Shown here: piece after piece, positions 53,554-60,263 of the stretch
How positions within the stretch are numbered: position 1 is the stretch's first letter
How the letters are laid out: the number at the start of each line of letters is the position of its first letter
The notes under the pieces: generated by a model
Told to the model about the DNA's origin: nothing
What the model saw: the letters and a program-made list of their open reading frames with translations, nothing else
Database searches by the model: none
NCBI RefSeq assembly: GCF_900107775.1
Contig: NZ_FNRF01000001.1
Span: 124,001 to 188,000 of the forward strand
DNA from: Xylanibacter ruminicola
Lineage (GTDB): Bacteria > Bacteroidota > Bacteroidia > Bacteroidales > Bacteroidaceae
DNA: 64,000 nt
Reading direction: 5' to 3'
Position numbers and translations under genes: made by a program

Positions 53554-53928
53554 ATGAGAACAGAAAGAAACATCCCAACGGAACTCAAAGTACTGATGAA
53601 CCACATCTACGAGCTGAATAAAGGCGTGCATCAGATGGTACTGTTTACCTGCAATAAAAAGTATGGTAACCAGGCTGTTGAACGACTGGAAAGCCAAGGC
53701 ATACCCTACGTGCTGCAGCCTGCAGGTCAGAAGAACCTGAACGTTTACTTTGGGCGCCGTGAATGCCTGGATGCCATCCGACTCATTGTTACCCGTCCGT
53801 TGAACCAGCTTACACCTGAAGAGGATTTTATTCTTGGTGCCATGTTGGGGTACGACATCTGTGCCCAGTGCGAGCGCTATTGCAAACGCAAAGGACAATG
53901 CGACGGAAACTGCAAATGTAAGAATTAA
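53554..53928 (+). CDS. DUF2023 family protein
   Basis: A 124-residue cytosolic protein of the DUF2023 family, found in Bacteroidetes next to flavodoxin genes; function unknown. MNHIYELNKGVHQMVLFTC and NVYFGRRECLDAIRLI are visible. The C-terminus is cysteine-rich (CAQCERYCKRKGQCDGNCKC, seven Cys), suggesting a metal or iron-sulfur site. The start at 53554 follows the -7 box; the frame from 53452 runs through the terminator and promoter and is not used. Flavodoxin follows after 24 bases. Confidence 0.88.
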   Translation: MRTERNIPTELKVLMNHIYELNKGVHQMVLFTCNKKYGNQAVERLESQGIPYVLQPAGQKNLNVYFGRRECLDAIRLIVTRPLNQLTPEEDFILGAMLGYDICAQCERYCKRKGQCDGNCKCKN

Positions 53929-53952
53929 ACCACATAATGATAATATAAAGTA

Positions 53953-54447
53953 ATGAATTCAACTATTGTAATTTATGGTTCCTCTACAGGAACATGCGAG
54001 GCCATCGCAGAGAAGATTGCCTCGAAACTGGGTTGCGAAGCCTTGAATGTACAGGATCTTTCGGCCGAAACCGTTGCCGCCAACCAGAATCTGATCTTAG
54101 GTACCTCTACCTGGGGAGCCGGTGAACTGCAGGACGATTGGTACGACGGTTTGAAGACCTTGCAGGGTGCCGACCTGAGCGGCAAAACTATCGCCATCTT
54201 TGGTTGTGGCGACTGTTCTACCTATAGTGATACATTTGTAGGTGGTATGGGTGAGCTCTACAACGGCATCAAAGACAGCGGTGCCAACTTTATTGGTAGC
54301 GTTGAAACCGATGGTTACACTTTCGACGATTCTGAAGCTGTTATCGATGGCAAGTTTATTGGCCTGCCTCTCGACGACATCAATGAGGACGACCAAACCG
54401 ATACTCGTATCGATGCCTGGTTGGCAGCTATTACTACAAGTCTTTAA
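53953..54447 (+). CDS. fldA: Flavodoxin
   Basis: A 164-residue long-chain flavodoxin, an FMN electron carrier that replaces ferredoxin under iron limitation. The FMN phosphate loop is GSSTGTCEAIA, and STWGAGELQDDWYDGL and FGCGDCSTYSDTFVGGMGEL line the isoalloxazine. It is in an operon with DUF2023, under a promoter element shared with the imelysin operon, which fits low-iron induction. Confidence 0.95.
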   Translation: MNSTIVIYGSSTGTCEAIAEKIASKLGCEALNVQDLSAETVAANQNLILGTSTWGAGELQDDWYDGLKTLQGADLSGKTIAIFGCGDCSTYSDTFVGGMGELYNGIKDSGANFIGSVETDGYTFDDSEAVIDGKFIGLPLDDINEDDQTDTRIDAWLAAITTSL

Positions 54448-54490
54448 TCACAGGTGTAAATTTATAAATAAGTATTTGTTTAGTTAGGGT

Positions 54491-54530
54491 AAAGGTGGCT
54501 AGTCGAGACGACCAGCCACCTTTCTTTTTT
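54491..54530 (+). terminator. Intrinsic terminator after flavodoxin
   Basis: AAAGGTGGCTAGTCG and CGACCAGCCACCTTT form a stem of about 14 bp with one bulge, followed by CTTTTTT. Confidence 0.85.
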
Positions 54531-54576
54531 CGCATCTTTGCGGCATAAATTAACAATCATTGTTTCTATATAGCCA

Positions 54577-54666
54577 CTAAACTTTGTGGTTATAGTGTCT
54601 GATAAGACACGCTACACCAATGGTTGCGAGCAAAAATTCCAAAGCTACTACTAAAATGTATACCAT
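54577..54666 (-). CDS. Possible 29-residue single-span membrane peptide
   Basis: A short frame directly downstream (10 bases) of the degenerate flavodoxin gene encodes one hydrophobic helix (MVYILVVALEFLLATIGVA) and a basic tail (RHYNHKV). No strong ribosome site is seen. Its position in the riboswitch transcript and its membrane-like composition are the only support. Confidence 0.4.
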   Translation of the reverse strand: MVYILVVALEFLLATIGVACLIRHYNHKV

Positions 54667-54676
54667 AGTAATTTGA

Positions 54677-55072
54677 TTATAAATTAGGTGAAACAGAACA
54701 TATCCAATTTTCGAGATTGCATTGGGGCGTTTCAGCATATAGCTGTTCGCCAACAATGTGCGCATGGCGTTCACGCAGATCATGGCAAATTTTATCTGCA
54801 TCATGATTCAGTTTGTTACCTAATGCCACTAACACGGCAAAGTTCTTTCCACTTAGGCTAGCACCACGCAACGTTTGACAAGCCCATTGCCAATGGGGAG
54901 TCATACTTCCATCAGCCATAAACTCCAATGCAAGAACAAAACTCTGGCAGTTTTCTATCTGCCTGTTGTTAATACTCTGTACGCTGATAGTTTCAGCGCC
55001 AAGCTTGTCGGCTATTTCTTCTGCAATAGCCTGACAACTGTCGTATACCACGACGATTGATTCATGTTTCAT
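54677..55072 (-). CDS. Flavodoxin-like protein without an FMN phosphate loop, riboswitch-controlled
   Basis: A 131-residue paralogue of the flavodoxin 0.7 kb away (compare QAIAEEIADKLGAETISVQ with EAIAEKIASKLGCEALNVQ; LRGASLSGKNFAVL with LQGADLSGKTIAIF). The phosphate loop GSSTGT is shortened to a single Asp-Ser, and the STWG and CGD loops are replaced, so FMN binding is doubtful. The start at 55072 (MKHESIVVVY) is chosen; the longer frame from 55183 would be translated from riboswitch sequence. The gene follows a cobalamin riboswitch on the same strand, hinting at a B12- or corrinoid-linked role. Confidence 0.72.
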   Translation of the reverse strand: MKHESIVVVYDSCQAIAEEIADKLGAETISVQSINNRQIENCQSFVLALEFMADGSMTPHWQWACQTLRGASLSGKNFAVLVALGNKLNHDADKICHDLRERHAHIVGEQLYAETPQCNLENWICSVSPNL

Positions 55073-55115
55073 ACCCACAAAAATTAAGTTGCGCCTCACG
55101 CCCTTACATCGAGAG

Positions 55116-55282
55116 CACTTAGCAAATACCGAAAAAGGCTGGTCTTCAGACTTTCCTCCACTCCCAAGCGCCTTCTCACCCAAACGGGCAATGGCATTGA
55201 TGCTTAGGAGCCATAATGGAGTTCACTGCTGCGGGACAGTCGGAGATTCTCACTCACATTCCCAATTAATCGCGGCTAAGCG
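55116..55282 (-). promoter_or_regulatory. Cobalamin riboswitch
   Basis: On the minus strand the region shows B12-aptamer landmarks: GGGAATGTGAGTGAGAATCTCC, then CTGTCCCGCAGCAGTGA (the conserved CCCGCxxCxGTGA element), and GAGGAAAGTCTGAAGACCAGCC (the conserved AGTCxGAAGACC element). The ends pair as a P1 stem (55275-55282 with 55116-55123, 8 bp with one wobble). It lies between a perfect promoter and the flavodoxin-like gene, whose start is 44 bases downstream. Confidence 0.88.
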
Positions 55283-55348
55283 AACCTTTACGGGCGAAGG
55301 TCGAGGCGTAGCCTCAACTTTCACATAGACTCATTCTTGAATCACGTT

Positions 55349-55380
55349 GCAAATATACAACATTATTCTTATACGCCAAA
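55349..55380 (-). promoter_or_regulatory. Consensus promoter of the riboswitch transcript
   Basis: On the minus strand TTTG (55377-55380), 19 bases, then TATATTTGC (55349-55357): an exact match to the Bacteroidetes -33/-7 consensus and spacing. Confidence 0.7.
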
Positions 55381-55409
55381 CAAAAAATCAAAAATAATTT
55401 GTTTTATAC

Positions 55410-55460
55410 AAAAAAAGGCCCCAGGCCTTCTATCCGTTAGCGAGATAGTTGGCCTGGGGC
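55410..55460 (-). terminator. Strong intrinsic terminator of a candidate small RNA
   Basis: On the minus strand GCCCCAGGCC and GGCCTGGGGC form a perfect 10-bp GC-rich stem, extended inside by CTATC/GATAG, followed by a run of seven to eight T. No gene ends here on that strand, so it must end a non-coding or very short transcript. Confidence 0.75.
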
Positions 55461-55573
55461 ACGTTTGGCAGTTAACGCTTCGTTCCATTACGCACTGCCC
55501 TTCATTGTCAAAAGGATATTGATCATTAGGTTATATCTATTACTTAAAAAAAAAGAAAGAGCGATTAAATTTT
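55410..55573 (-). ncRNA. Candidate ~160-nt small RNA
   Basis: A minus-strand promoter (TACCTTTGC, 55580-55588) and a strong terminator (55410-55460) delimit about 160 bases. The only frame is a 12-codon ORF (MINILLTMKGSA). Upstream of the promoter are GAC-N5-GTC operators shared with a divergent promoter. Function unknown; it could also be an mRNA for the tiny peptide. Confidence 0.5.
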
Positions 55574-55579
55574 CTGGTT

Positions 55580-55588
55580 GCAAAGGTA
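55580..55588 (-). promoter_or_regulatory. -7 promoter element of the candidate small RNA
   Basis: TACCTTTGC on the minus strand, with the nearest GAC-N5-GTC site ending 30 bases upstream (55619). Confidence 0.55.
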
Positions 55589-55618
55589 AGGCAAAAAATC
55601 CATTCCCACAAGGGTTTA

Positions 55619-55902
55619 GACAAATGGTCGGGTGGTTTCAGACAAATCGTCGGACATTTCAGACAATCTGTCGGACAAAACGACACGTCGTCGGACAAAT
55701 TACACAACTTTTGGTACTTAATTTCAAGATAATGATAGTAAAACACACGATAAAACTACATTTTGTATTGTGGTTTTAAATAATTTTATATCTTTGTACC
55801 CACAAACGATTTATGATGAGTTTTATTAAGTACATATATAATAGGTGTAGTTATCGCGAACAAATACCCGACTATTTGTCTGAAACCACCCGACCATTTG
55901 TC
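55619..55902. promoter_or_regulatory. Six GAC-N5-GTC operator sites between divergent promoters
   Basis: Sites at 55619-55629, 55641-55651, 55662-55672, 55682-55692 (spacing 22, 21, 20) and, near the opposite promoter, 55870-55880 and 55892-55902 (spacing 22). Most have an A/T-rich centre. A 30-base perfect inverted repeat (55618-55647 with 55874-55903) covers two sites at each end. The outermost site is 30 bases from the -7 box on both sides. Between them (55693-55869) is A/T-rich sequence with another -7-like TATCTTTG at 55789 and no credible gene. Confidence 0.6.
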
Positions 55903-55932
55903 TGTGCTATTGCAGATACTGTCTTTTTGTTA

Positions 55933-55940
55933 TATCTTTG
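55933..55940 (+). promoter_or_regulatory. -7 promoter element of the micro-protein genes
   Basis: TATCTTTG followed by CACC, 33 bases before the first micro-protein start and 30 bases after the last GAC-N5-GTC site. Confidence 0.6.
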
Positions 55941-55973
55941 CACCAGAAATTTAAAAACAAAAGTAATAAAAGT

Positions 55974-56075
55974 ATGGAAACAAATCTAATTATCCTGATG
56001 GCATTCGCCTTAATAGTGTTGGCAATGATTGTAAGATTGTGGGTACTCGACATGAGCCACAATGGTAAACTGTAA
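55974..56075 (+). CDS. Micro membrane protein 1 (33 residues)
   Basis: A single-span hydrophobic peptide: METN, a helix of about 16 residues, then Arg21-Leu-Trp-Val-Leu-Asp-Met-Ser-His-Asn. The end RxxVLDM[ST]HN is shared with a second small ORF 56 bases downstream, although the helices differ, which indicates selection on the protein. AAAAGT precedes the ATG. Function unknown; the position after a regulated promoter and before an outer-membrane protein suggests an envelope role. Confidence 0.65.
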   Translation: METNLIILMAFALIVLAMIVRLWVLDMSHNGKL

Positions 56076-56131
56076 TAGTATATATCTTAAAAAGATGCAT
56101 TTCTATATTGGTGTGATAAACTTCTAAAAAC

Positions 56132-56230
56132 ATGGAAATAGTGCTGATGGTTCTGTTAGTCGTCGCCGTGATATTATTTATCATGGTGGTAAGAATGTTG
56201 GTGCTCGACATGACTCACAATGATAATTAA
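56132..56230 (+). CDS. Micro membrane protein 2 (32 residues)
   Basis: Paralogue of the preceding micro protein: MEIV, a hydrophobic helix, Arg21-Met-Leu-Val-Leu-Asp-Met-Thr-His-Asn, then Asp-Asn. Arg21 is in the same position in both. AAAAAC precedes the ATG. It shows no similarity that I recognise to a named family. Confidence 0.65.
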   Translation: MEIVLMVLLVVAVILFIMVVRMLVLDMTHNDN

Positions 56231-56279
56231 TGCAAACTTGTTACCCAACCGCATATTATTTATAAACACGAATACAAAA

Positions 56280-56853
56280 ATGAAAAAATTCTTTTTTAAT
56301 GTTAGTAGCCGCCATGATGGTTACAATGAGTGCTAATGCACAGGAGAAGAAAAACGAGATCGGTGTATTCTATGGTGTAGAGTCGGCCTCTAACATTATT
56401 TCGGTTGTTACCAGCGGATTCGCTGCTGCCACAGGCGACCAGAGTTCTTGGTGGGGTCCCGTAGGTATTGAGTACTATCACCACGTTTCGCCAGTAGTGG
56501 CTGTAGGTGGTGTGGCCGTATTAGCCAGCTGTAAGGCTGAAGACGAGAAAACCAAGTCGAAAGATCTGAAAGAAACATTTATCACTGTTATGCCATCGGT
56601 AAAATTCAACTGGCTACGCAAAAAGAGTTTCGGCATGTATTCGGCTCTCTCTGCCGGTGTGATGTTCGCCTCTATTTCAACGAATGAGTCGGTTAAACAA
56701 GCAGATCCGAAGGCTAAGGATGAAACTCTCGCCGCATTCATGTTCCAGGCTACAGCTTTGGGTATTGAGTTTGGCGGTGACTTCCGTGGATTTGTTGAGG
56801 CAGGTCTGGGTGAAAAGGGATTGCTTTGCGCCGGTCTGCGTTACAGATTCTAA
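56280..56853 (+). CDS. Small outer-membrane beta-barrel protein, signal peptide frame broken at a T run
   Basis: The body (from 56299, 184 residues) is a barrel-like protein: EIGVFYGVESASNIISVV, WWGPVGIEYYHHVSPVVAVGG, and a terminal strand GLRYRF. A normal signal peptide would start at ATG 56280 (MKKFF...), but a run of six T at about 56292-56297 puts it out of frame with LVAAMMVTMSANAQ; removing one T restores MKKFFLMLVAAMMV. Translation from ATG 56299 gives a signal without the basic start. This may be phase variation, a recent mutation or a sequence error. Confidence 0.65.
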
Positions 56854-56929
56854 ATCTTTATGAATGGAATATTGAAGGGGGGAAAAGATAAAAACTTGAT
56901 TTTTTATTTGGGTTTTTAGGAAATAACCC

Positions 56930-56938
56930 GTACCTTTG
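56930..56938 (+). promoter_or_regulatory. -7 promoter element of the AraC/TPR regulator
   Basis: TACCTTTGC about 20 bases before the ATG at 56958, after an A/T-rich gap of about 75 bases. Confidence 0.5.
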
Positions 56939-56957
56939 CACCTACAAACTATTTATC

Positions 56958-58763
56958 ATGAAAATTTGTAGGTGCATATATATAATAAGTATAGCAATCA
57001 TCCTTACCGTGCTCACGGCCTGTGGCGGCAAGGACAGTGAAAAACGTGGTGACATCCCCGCAAAGCGCATTGCCACACGTGGCGACAGTATTGCTCTGGC
57101 TGCTAGATTTTCTGGCGACTTTGAGCATTTCCTGGCCGTTACCGACAGTTTGGCCGAAATAGGCGAACTCTCGCCGATACGTGCCGAAGGCTATCGTGGC
57201 GTAGCTTATTTCCAGATGGGACAGATGGATAAGTGCATCGAGTGCTTCCGTCGTGTTGTTGCTATCGAGAATCCTCCTGCCGAGGACTTCTGGGAGTACA
57301 TACATGCAGGCACTAACCTGGTTATCATGCTAACGACCGATCGCGACTACGATAATGCCATGCGCACTGCCCTCCTGCTTATCGACAAGCTGAAGGATGT
57401 GGACAATCCATACCGTCCTGTCGAATTACAGACGCTTTACTTAAGCCTAGGCGACACCCAGATAATGTTGGAACGCTACGACGAAGCCAAGAAGAGTTAT
57501 GACGATGCCTATCTGTGGGTACTTCGCACAGTTAACGACTCTACAAACCGACCGATAGCAGCCAGCATTCAAACCTTAGAGAATATCGCCGTTAGTCACA
57601 TCAATCACCACTTGAATGAGGCCGGCGTATGGGTAGATCGCATGGACTCGCTTGTAACTATCTATGAGAAAGAGCCCAAGCCGATTGAAAAAGAAATAAA
57701 AACACTGCGTGCCTTAGTTTGGCTGCATCGTGCACAAGTGTACCAGATGAACGGAAAAACAGCCGAAGCCGCCCGCAATTATGCCCAATATATGAAAACC
57801 GACTTTGGACAAACACTCGAGGGACGCATCAACGGCTGCGGATACCTGGTAGAAGCCCGTCGCTATGCCGAAGCTGCCGACAACTATACCGAGCTCGACC
57901 GTTTTATTAAGGATTGGGGTTATGAATACGATTTAGAAACCATCGGTCAGAATCTGCTGCCTAAGTTCCGTTCCAACTATTTTGCCGGACGTAAGGACTC
58001 GGCCCTCCATGTGGCCATGCAGATAGCCGAAGTCTACGATACGGCCCTTGTACGCCAGAAGCGTAGCGAAAGTGCCGAACTGGCTACCATCTACGACACG
58101 CAGGGCAAGGAGCGCCAGATAGCAGAACAGCGCGCCCAGAACCGATTCGTAACAGCCATCAGCATTGCCGTCACCACAGCAGCTTTACTTATCCTGGCTT
58201 TCGGTCTCTATGCCTTCCTGCAGTGGCGCATCACCCAGCGACGTAACCGCATCCTGGCCCGCCAGATTACCGAGGCCGTAGAGTATAAGGAGAAATACAA
58301 GGAGCTGAAAGCCGCTAACCGTTTGGCCGAATCAACAAATTCGCTCAAGGTAGAAGCTGAAACTGCAGAACCAAATACAATTGAAGCAGGACTTAGTATC
58401 ACTGATTTCACAACACTTACCGACGAGCAGCTATTCCTCTACCTGCGCGATTTGATTGAAAACGCAAAACTGTTCTTGCAGCCCGACTTTGGCCGACAGT
58501 CGCTCATCGATCGTACAGGCTTGTCGAAAGAACGCATTGGTGCCGCCTTTGCCCAGGGTAGCGATAGCGTTTCGCTGCCAGCCTACGTTCGCGAACTTCG
58601 CCTCGACTATGCTGTAAGTCTGATGAACAGTCAGCCCGACCTGAACGTTGAGCAAGTAAGTCAGGCCAGCGGATTTACCAGCGCCGATACCTTTACCCGT
58701 AACTTCCGCACCAAGTACGGCATGACACCAACCACCTATAAACAAACAAATAACAACACGTAA
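56958..58763 (+). CDS. Membrane-spanning AraC-type regulator with TPR-like sensor part
   Basis: A 601-residue protein. The N-terminus has a lipobox-like LTVLTAC. Residues about 40-380 are helical TPR-like repeats (AEGYRGVAYFQMGQMDKCIECFRRVVAI, QTLYLSLGDTQIMLERYDEAKKSYDDAY). One membrane helix (about 398-418) and a basic stretch follow, then an AraC HTH at the C-terminus (YVRELRLDYAVSLM, VEQVSQASGFTSADTFTRNFRTKYGMTP). It should sense something in the periplasm and regulate DNA from the membrane. The phosphatase gene follows after 15 bases and is a likely target or co-expressed partner. Confidence 0.88.
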   Translation: MKICRCIYIISIAIILTVLTACGGKDSEKRGDIPAKRIATRGDSIALAARFSGDFEHFLAVTDSLAEIGELSPIRAEGYRGVAYFQMGQMDKCIECFRRVVAIENPPAEDFWEYIHAGTNLVIMLTTDRDYDNAMRTALLLIDKLKDVDNPYRPVELQTLYLSLGDTQIMLERYDEAKKSYDDAYLWVLRTVNDSTNRPIAASIQTLENIAVSHINHHLNEAGVWVDRMDSLVTIYEKEPKPIEKEIKTLRALVWLHRAQVYQMNGKTAEAARNYAQYMKTDFGQTLEGRINGCGYLVEARRYAEAADNYTELDRFIKDWGYEYDLETIGQNLLPKFRSNYFAGRKDSALHVAMQIAEVYDTALVRQKRSESAELATIYDTQGKERQIAEQRAQNRFVTAISIAVTTAALLILAFGLYAFLQWRITQRRNRILARQITEAVEYKEKYKELKAANRLAESTNSLKVEAETAEPNTIEAGLSITDFTTLTDEQLFLYLRDLIENAKLFLQPDFGRQSLIDRTGLSKERIGAAFAQGSDSVSLPAYVRELRLDYAVSLMNSQPDLNVEQVSQASGFTSADTFTRNFRTKYGMTPTTYKQTNNNT

Positions 58764-58778
58764 AAAAACAAATAACAT

Positions 58779-60197
58779 ATGGACAGAATGAAAAAACTAC
58801 TTTTAATAATGCTTGTTGCCATGACAGCAACAATCAGTGCACAAGCACAGACAAAGCGATCGGCCGACTTCAAAGTTAAGTATCAGCTGAAGGAGGTCGT
58901 AGTGATGAGTCGCCATAACATCCGCTCACCACTGGTATCGGGCGGTGCTACCTATATGCGAGTAACGCCTTATGAATGGTTTAAGTGGACATCACCAGGC
59001 AGTCAGTTATCACTGCGTGGCGGCGTGCTTGAAACAGAGATGGGACAGTTTTTCCGCAAATGGTTGGTAGGCGAAGGACTGCTGCCCGACAACTACCGTC
59101 CCGATGGCGACGATGTACTGTTCTATGCCAACTCTCGCCAGCGCACATTTGCCACAGCCAAGTATTTCTCTGCCGGATTCCTGCCCTTCGCCAACGTTGA
59201 GATTAAGCACAAGTACGAGGAGGACAAGATGGATCCCTTGTTTACGCCACAGTTCACAAAGATGAACGATGCCTACCGTCAGCAGGTTCTCGCCGAGATA
59301 AACGCCATGCACAATGGTCCACAAACATGGATGCAGTCTGTACAGCCCACACTAACGCTAGTGGAGGAAATCATTGACATGGCGCACTCACCAGCAGCGC
59401 AGAACGACACAACACACTTCTGGTACGATGATACGCAGTTTACGTTAGAAAAGGGCGACGAACCGAAGATGACTGGCGGCTTTAAGTTGGCCAACAGCGT
59501 AGCCGACGCTCTGGTACTGCAATGCTACGAGAGCGAGAGCATGTCGGCCTTCGGCCATGAGTTAACCCAGGAACAATGGCGAGCCATCTGCGGCATCAAG
59601 GAAGTGTACGACAATTTGCTCTTCACAACTCACAGTGCTGCAGTAAACCTGGCCTACCCGTTAGTAAGCCGTATCCGTGAAGAACTGCACCATGACGGAC
59701 GTAAGTTCACGTTCCTCTGTGGTCACGACAGCAATCTGGCTAGCATCGGTGCAGCCTTACGTCTCGTATATCCAGAAACCGAGCAGGCTCTGGAACTTCA
59801 TACCCCCATCGGTTCTAAACTCGTATTTGAGAAGTGGAGCAACGGTACGGAAGAATTCGTTGCCATCAACCTGGTATATCAGTCCGTCAGTCAGTTACAG
59901 GATCGCACATTGCTTTCTGTCGAAGAGCCGCCTATGATTCTCCCCGTCACCATCGAAGGACTGACGGCTAATAGCGATGGACTCTACCATCTGTCAGATC
60001 TTGATGCCCGCATGGCCGAAACTATGACGGAATACGATGCCATCAAAGACACCGAGACTTCCGCCATCCCTGCTCCTGCCACCACCATTCCCTCCGGCTC
60101 TGCCCGTTCCTACACACTCAGCGGAACCCTGGCTTCTAATAGTTACCGAGGAATCGTTATCGAACAAGGCCATAAGACCGCAAGAACAAAATACTAG
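58779..60197 (+). CDS. Histidine acid phosphatase family protein (AppA/glucose-1-phosphatase-like)
   Basis: A 472-residue exported phosphatase of the histidine-phosphatase clade 2. The catalytic motif reads MSRHNIRSP, so the Gly of RHGxRxP is Asn, and the proton-donor motif is CGHDSN. FYANSRQRTFATAKYFSAGFLP is the conserved second Arg region. The extra C-terminal segment ends YTLSGTLASN and GIVIEQGHK, similar in style to C-terminal modules of Bacteroidetes secreted proteins. Possible substrates are sugar phosphates or phytate. It is in an operon with the membrane AraC regulator. A start at Met4 is also possible. Confidence 0.85.
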   Translation: MDRMKKLLLIMLVAMTATISAQAQTKRSADFKVKYQLKEVVVMSRHNIRSPLVSGGATYMRVTPYEWFKWTSPGSQLSLRGGVLETEMGQFFRKWLVGEGLLPDNYRPDGDDVLFYANSRQRTFATAKYFSAGFLPFANVEIKHKYEEDKMDPLFTPQFTKMNDAYRQQVLAEINAMHNGPQTWMQSVQPTLTLVEEIIDMAHSPAAQNDTTHFWYDDTQFTLEKGDEPKMTGGFKLANSVADALVLQCYESESMSAFGHELTQEQWRAICGIKEVYDNLLFTTHSAAVNLAYPLVSRIREELHHDGRKFTFLCGHDSNLASIGAALRLVYPETEQALELHTPIGSKLVFEKWSNGTEEFVAINLVYQSVSQLQDRTLLSVEEPPMILPVTIEGLTANSDGLYHLSDLDARMAETMTEYDAIKDTETSAIPAPATTIPSGSARSYTLSGTLASNSYRGIVIEQGHKTARTKY

Positions 60198-60198
60198 T

Positions 60199-60238
60199 TT
60201 TTAAGTATTGCACACCCTACCAATAAGTATTATCTTTG
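60199..60238 (+). promoter_or_regulatory. Promoter of the TonB receptor with TTTTAAGTATTG element
   Basis: TTTTAAGTATTG (60199-60210), 20 bases, then TATCTTTG (60231-60238): the third copy of the element seen at 47.7 and 53.5 kb. Confidence 0.55.
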
Positions 60239-60263
60239 CATTTGAATAAAATGATGTATTTGA

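Noticed and set aside
55619-55692. GAC-N5-GTC repeats considered as plasmid-type iterons or an origin
   Set aside because: No replication protein is near and the sites are placed symmetrically at two promoters, which fits operators.
55813-55989. 58-codon + strand ORF with a -7-like box 17 bases upstream
   Set aside because: It runs through the operator array and the next promoter, has no recognisable protein pattern, and the operators explain the sequence better. Not fully excluded.
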